Origin: Liolophura sinensis
Taxonomy: Eukaryota > Mollusca > Polyplacophora > Chitonida > Chitonidae
DNA: 64,000 nucleotides
Reading direction: 5' to 3'
Assembly (NCBI RefSeq): GCF_032854445.1
Contig: NC_088297.1
Coordinates: 4,403,991-4,467,990 of the forward strand
Of the stretch, positions 61,397 to 64,000 are shown in pieces (position 1 is the stretch's first letter; each line of letters starts with the position of its first letter). Below the pieces are notes generated by a model. That model saw nothing but the letters and a program-made list of their open reading frames with translations, ran no database searches and was not told the DNA's origin. The translations under genes and the position numbers were made by a program.

Positions 61397-61547
61397 CCGT
61401 ACGTAGGAAGGTCTGTCAGCACCCTGCGGATGGTCGTGCGTTTTCCCCGGGCTCTGCCAGGTTCCACCCACCATAATACTGGCCGCCGTTGTAAAGTGAA
61501 ATATTCCTGAGTACGGCGGAAGACACCAATCAAATAAATCAAATAAG
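61397..61547 (+). mobile_element. SINE family A, 5'-truncated, inside the intron
   Basis: AGGAAGGTCTGTCAGCACCC through ACCATAATACTGGCCGCC to a short tail; sense to the host gene. Confidence 0.8.
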
Positions 61548-62180
61548 TGTATTTGCATTATGAACAAATGAAGTGGCAGACTACACACAAGGTCCAAATC
61601 ACACTAGAACACATCGTTTTCTTCTGTGATGCTGCGAAGCTTGTGTACTCTATATGTCTATATGTTAGCAGTAGGATGAAGTACTGTACCTATCAGATGA
61701 TAGACCGTTAAACACTATGAAAGAGAGTAGTTCCATTTATTTTTTTTAGGATTTTTCCAACCATATTTTTTTGATTCTACAGCGGTCTGTTGTGACCCAT
61801 GAGGTCACATCCATATTTTGGCTTGAAATAGTTCAAAAAACAAAAAAAAAGAAAAACCCAATGCGATGTCAGTGGACCCAATAGACTGCCATAGAATTCA
61901 AAGTTTCAAAGGCATTTTATAAGGTTAAAAAAATTCTTACTATTTATCTGGACAGTATTTAATGGTGTTTATCTGACATACATGTATGCACGTGTGTCAT
62001 ATTTTCTTTGCCTTTAAATGTAACACATTTTCTGAATGGAAAATGGTTACATTGTCTTGTATATTAGTATACATGTTTGTGCTTACTTACTTTGCACACA
62101 GTAAGGTGTTTTATAACCACACGTACATACGCCGTTTCTTGTTTTGACGTTGTTTTTGTTTGTTTGTTTGTCTTGCCCAG

Positions 62181-62849
62181 CGGAGTCATCATGGAAGGAA
62201 TCTATCCGCCGTCAGATGGAGGAAGACCTCGCCCAGCGAGTCAGGGATGCCCTGGAGACTCCACCCCTGGAGAAAATGGCGAAGAAGCGGCGTGAATTAC
62301 TGCAGAGACGTGGCATCGAGAATCATCCAGAGATCGAACGTCTCAACGCGCAATTCGTCCTCGAGATTGACCAGGAGCAAGAGTTTGTAAAGAAGAAGAA
62401 CTGGAAGTCTTGGCGAGCCAACAGGTTTATGCGTAAAATGATGGCTTTGCAAGCCAGTCAGTCTCGGTCCAATTTTGATGTGATTTTCAAGGACGAACTT
62501 TCGCGCTCCAACCATGCGTCTTTCCCCGGCGTGTTCGGACTGGATACTATGTCAGAAGGTGTGAAGGATTACAGTCCTTCAGCAGGGTCAGGATTGTCCC
62601 TGTTAGACAAGAGCCTCCGTAGGCAGGCGTCCACCAAGGCGGGATTCCTGGAAGCCATTAGGAATGGGCGGTGTCTTGACGGCTCTGCAATACACAGGAG
62701 AGCGGACGGAAGCTACGTAGACAAATACGGAGTTGTGCGGACAGTGGATGGCCCCTTTTGGCCACTGGAGGCAGGACCGTTGTTTGCCACGCCCAGGTTT
62801 AAATGGGACACTCTTTTGCCCAATGAGCCTTACTCCATGGCAACTCGAG
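62181..62849 (+). CDS. Large exon of the unrecognised plus-strand gene (charged helical region)
   Basis: Seen: a 669-nt exon between a good acceptor (gtttgtcttgcccag|CG) and a consensus donor (CGAG|GTAAGT), entering and leaving in phase 1, with 222 uninterrupted codons and coding-type composition. The codon split with the previous exon becomes ACG (Thr). The product begins ESSWKESIRRQMEEDLAQRV, then EKMAKKRRELLQRRG and EQEFVKKKNWKSWRANRFM: a long charged, probably helical or coiled-coil segment of about 100 residues. After it comes a Ser/Gly-rich stretch (SPSAGSGLSLLDKSLRRQAS) and a conserved-looking tail (GAIHRRADGS-type, VDGPFWPLEAGPLFATPRF). There is no membrane segment or signal peptide. 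The gene continues beyond the window. I do not recognise the family; composition suggests a cytoplasmic or nuclear protein. Confidence 0.88.
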
Positions 62850-63257
62850 GTAAGTTTAACTTTTGGTCTGTTCTTTGTTTGCATATGTATGTATAAGTTT
62901 GTCAGTGATTGATGATGAGCTTTCCTGGATCCTGTTGTTGAAAATTTCATTTATATACACACATGTGCAATGTACATTTTGTTGGCTGTTCAGGTTGGCT
63001 GTTCAGATGTACATCAGTTATCATGTATACTTACATTGTACCTGTGCATTATTATGTATCATTGCATGCACATAAATGCACTTATATACAGTACATGTAT
63101 GTTTATGTTATTCTGTCAGTGCATGTACACCTGAACGTACACATAATTTATTATTATTCCCATTTAGAAAACTTGTAGAAGATCACTTACATGTACATGT
63201 AGTGTGGCTTGTCAGATCTGAACTGTTCACACCTATGTATTTATTGGTGTATGTATT
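62850..63257 (+). other. Start of the next intron of the plus-strand gene
   Basis: Begins with the GTAAGT donor; AT-rich with ACATGTA words. No exon seen up to the window end. Confidence 0.6.
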
Positions 63258-63533
63258 GGCCAAGTGGTTATAGGGCGCCAGCACAGTTCAGTGACCCGGA
63301 TGCCACTCCCCAACGGGATCGCTGTGAATTTAAGTTTAGCCCACTTTGCTGGATATCCTTCTCTCCGGTCGTATGTGGGAAGATATGTCAGCAACCTGCG
63401 GATTGTCATGGCTTTCCCCCTGGCTCGAACGATCTTCCATGTTTTATCCCACCATAATGCTTGCCGCCGTCGTATAAGTGAAATATGCTAAGGTATTGGC
63501 ATAAAACACCAATCAAATAAATAAATAAATAAA
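63258..63533 (+). mobile_element. SINE family A, near full length, diverged head
   Basis: A degenerate tRNA-like head (AAGTGGTTATAGGGCGCCAG; B box GTGAATTTAAGTTT), central domain and (TAAA)n tail. Confidence 0.78.
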
Positions 63534-63865
63534 ATGTAACTAAGTACAGTGTATGTGCTTACTACATGTACACATGGGCTTTTTGGTTGTGCCATTTGTG
63601 AATGTGTACGTTGTATTGGTCTGTTTTTTATACATGACTAAAATTCCAGGACACGCACTTAGCTGGTACGTTGTATGTTAGGTGAAAAATGTTGTTTGAA
63701 TAAAGAATATTGATAGAACAGCATACATGGAATTAAGAAAAATGAATACCTGTATAAAGTAGTATTAGAAATCTTGCTGCTTTGTGAAGCTTTGAGCACT
63801 TTTACCTGTAGGTACATGTGTGTTACATGCATGAACATGTAAATGTTGTGCATGTCACATGGTTG

Positions 63866-64000
63866 ATTTATTTATTTATTTATTTGTTTGCTTGGTGTTT
63901 TACGCCGTACTCAAGAATATTTCACTTATACGACGGCGGCCAGCAGAGCCCCGGGGGAAACCGACGACCATCCACAGATTGCTGCCAGACCTTCCCCACG
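63866..64000 (-). mobile_element. SINE family A, cut by the window end
   Basis: (TTTA)n tail, TTTTACGCCGTACTCAAGAA and the central domain up to the last base; the head lies outside. Confidence 0.8.

Larger units (their letters stand above)
58228..62180 (+). other. Intron of the plus-strand gene, packed with tandem repeats
   Basis: A 3,953-bp phase-1 intron (GTGAGT...CCCAG). It holds a 41-bp degenerate array, a run of about 65-bp degenerate units, a 22-bp minisatellite and a 5'-truncated SINE in the sense orientation. I see no coding sequence in the remaining parts (58,228-58,715; 60,548-61,396; 61,548-62,180). Confidence 0.7.

Overview
This is a window of animal nuclear DNA, most likely from a mollusc or another lophotrochozoan. 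It has almost no long ORFs, many tRNA-headed SINEs of a type familiar from mollusc genomes, abundant minisatellites, many palindromic ACATGTACATGT-type words, and short exons with canonical GT/AG junctions separated by introns of several kilobases. The species cannot be named from the sequence.

Layout. (1) About 1-40.1 kb looks like the body of one minus-strand gene read from right to left. It opens with a clear signal-peptide exon at 40,057-40,122 (Kozak-like start, strong donor). Small exon candidates follow at about 30.8, 22.5, 16.3 and 10.2 kb, with weaker ones at 26.9, 15.7, 14.8, 7.1 and 5.9 kb. Cysteine patterns in the better exons (CP...E-W...P-GVF...CC, S-GL-GAKL, CC-x9-C-x3-C), their order and one phase-0/phase-0 junction resemble the N-terminal cysteine-knot region of RECK, a secreted/GPI-anchored Kazal-domain regulator of metalloproteases and Wnt7 signalling. 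This is my best reading from memory of the family, not a search result. (2) About 39.9-49.6 kb is visibly richer in CpG than both flanks and has no continuous gene model. It holds the 5' region of the left gene, one orphan terminal-exon candidate (43.5 kb), one possible first exon (48.4 kb) and a large inverted repeat (49.0-49.5 kb). (3) About 57.9-64 kb holds a plus-strand gene with two good exons (57,981-58,227 and 62,181-62,849). They join in phase across a 3.95-kb intron and continue past the window. The product is a charged, probably intracellular protein that I do not recognise.

Repeats dominate the rest. At least four tRNA-headed SINE families or variants are present, along with a palindromic MITE family (five copies plus one solo end), two long foldback inverted repeats (8.56-9.62 kb, with a SINE in its loop, and 48.98-49.55 kb), and more than a dozen tandem arrays. 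One array (54.2-54.7 kb) appears to be an internal amplification of a SINE segment. SINE orientation follows the inferred transcription direction on either side of the CpG-rich block.

No rRNA, functional tRNA, CRISPR, virus-derived coding region or intact autonomous transposase/reverse transcriptase was seen.
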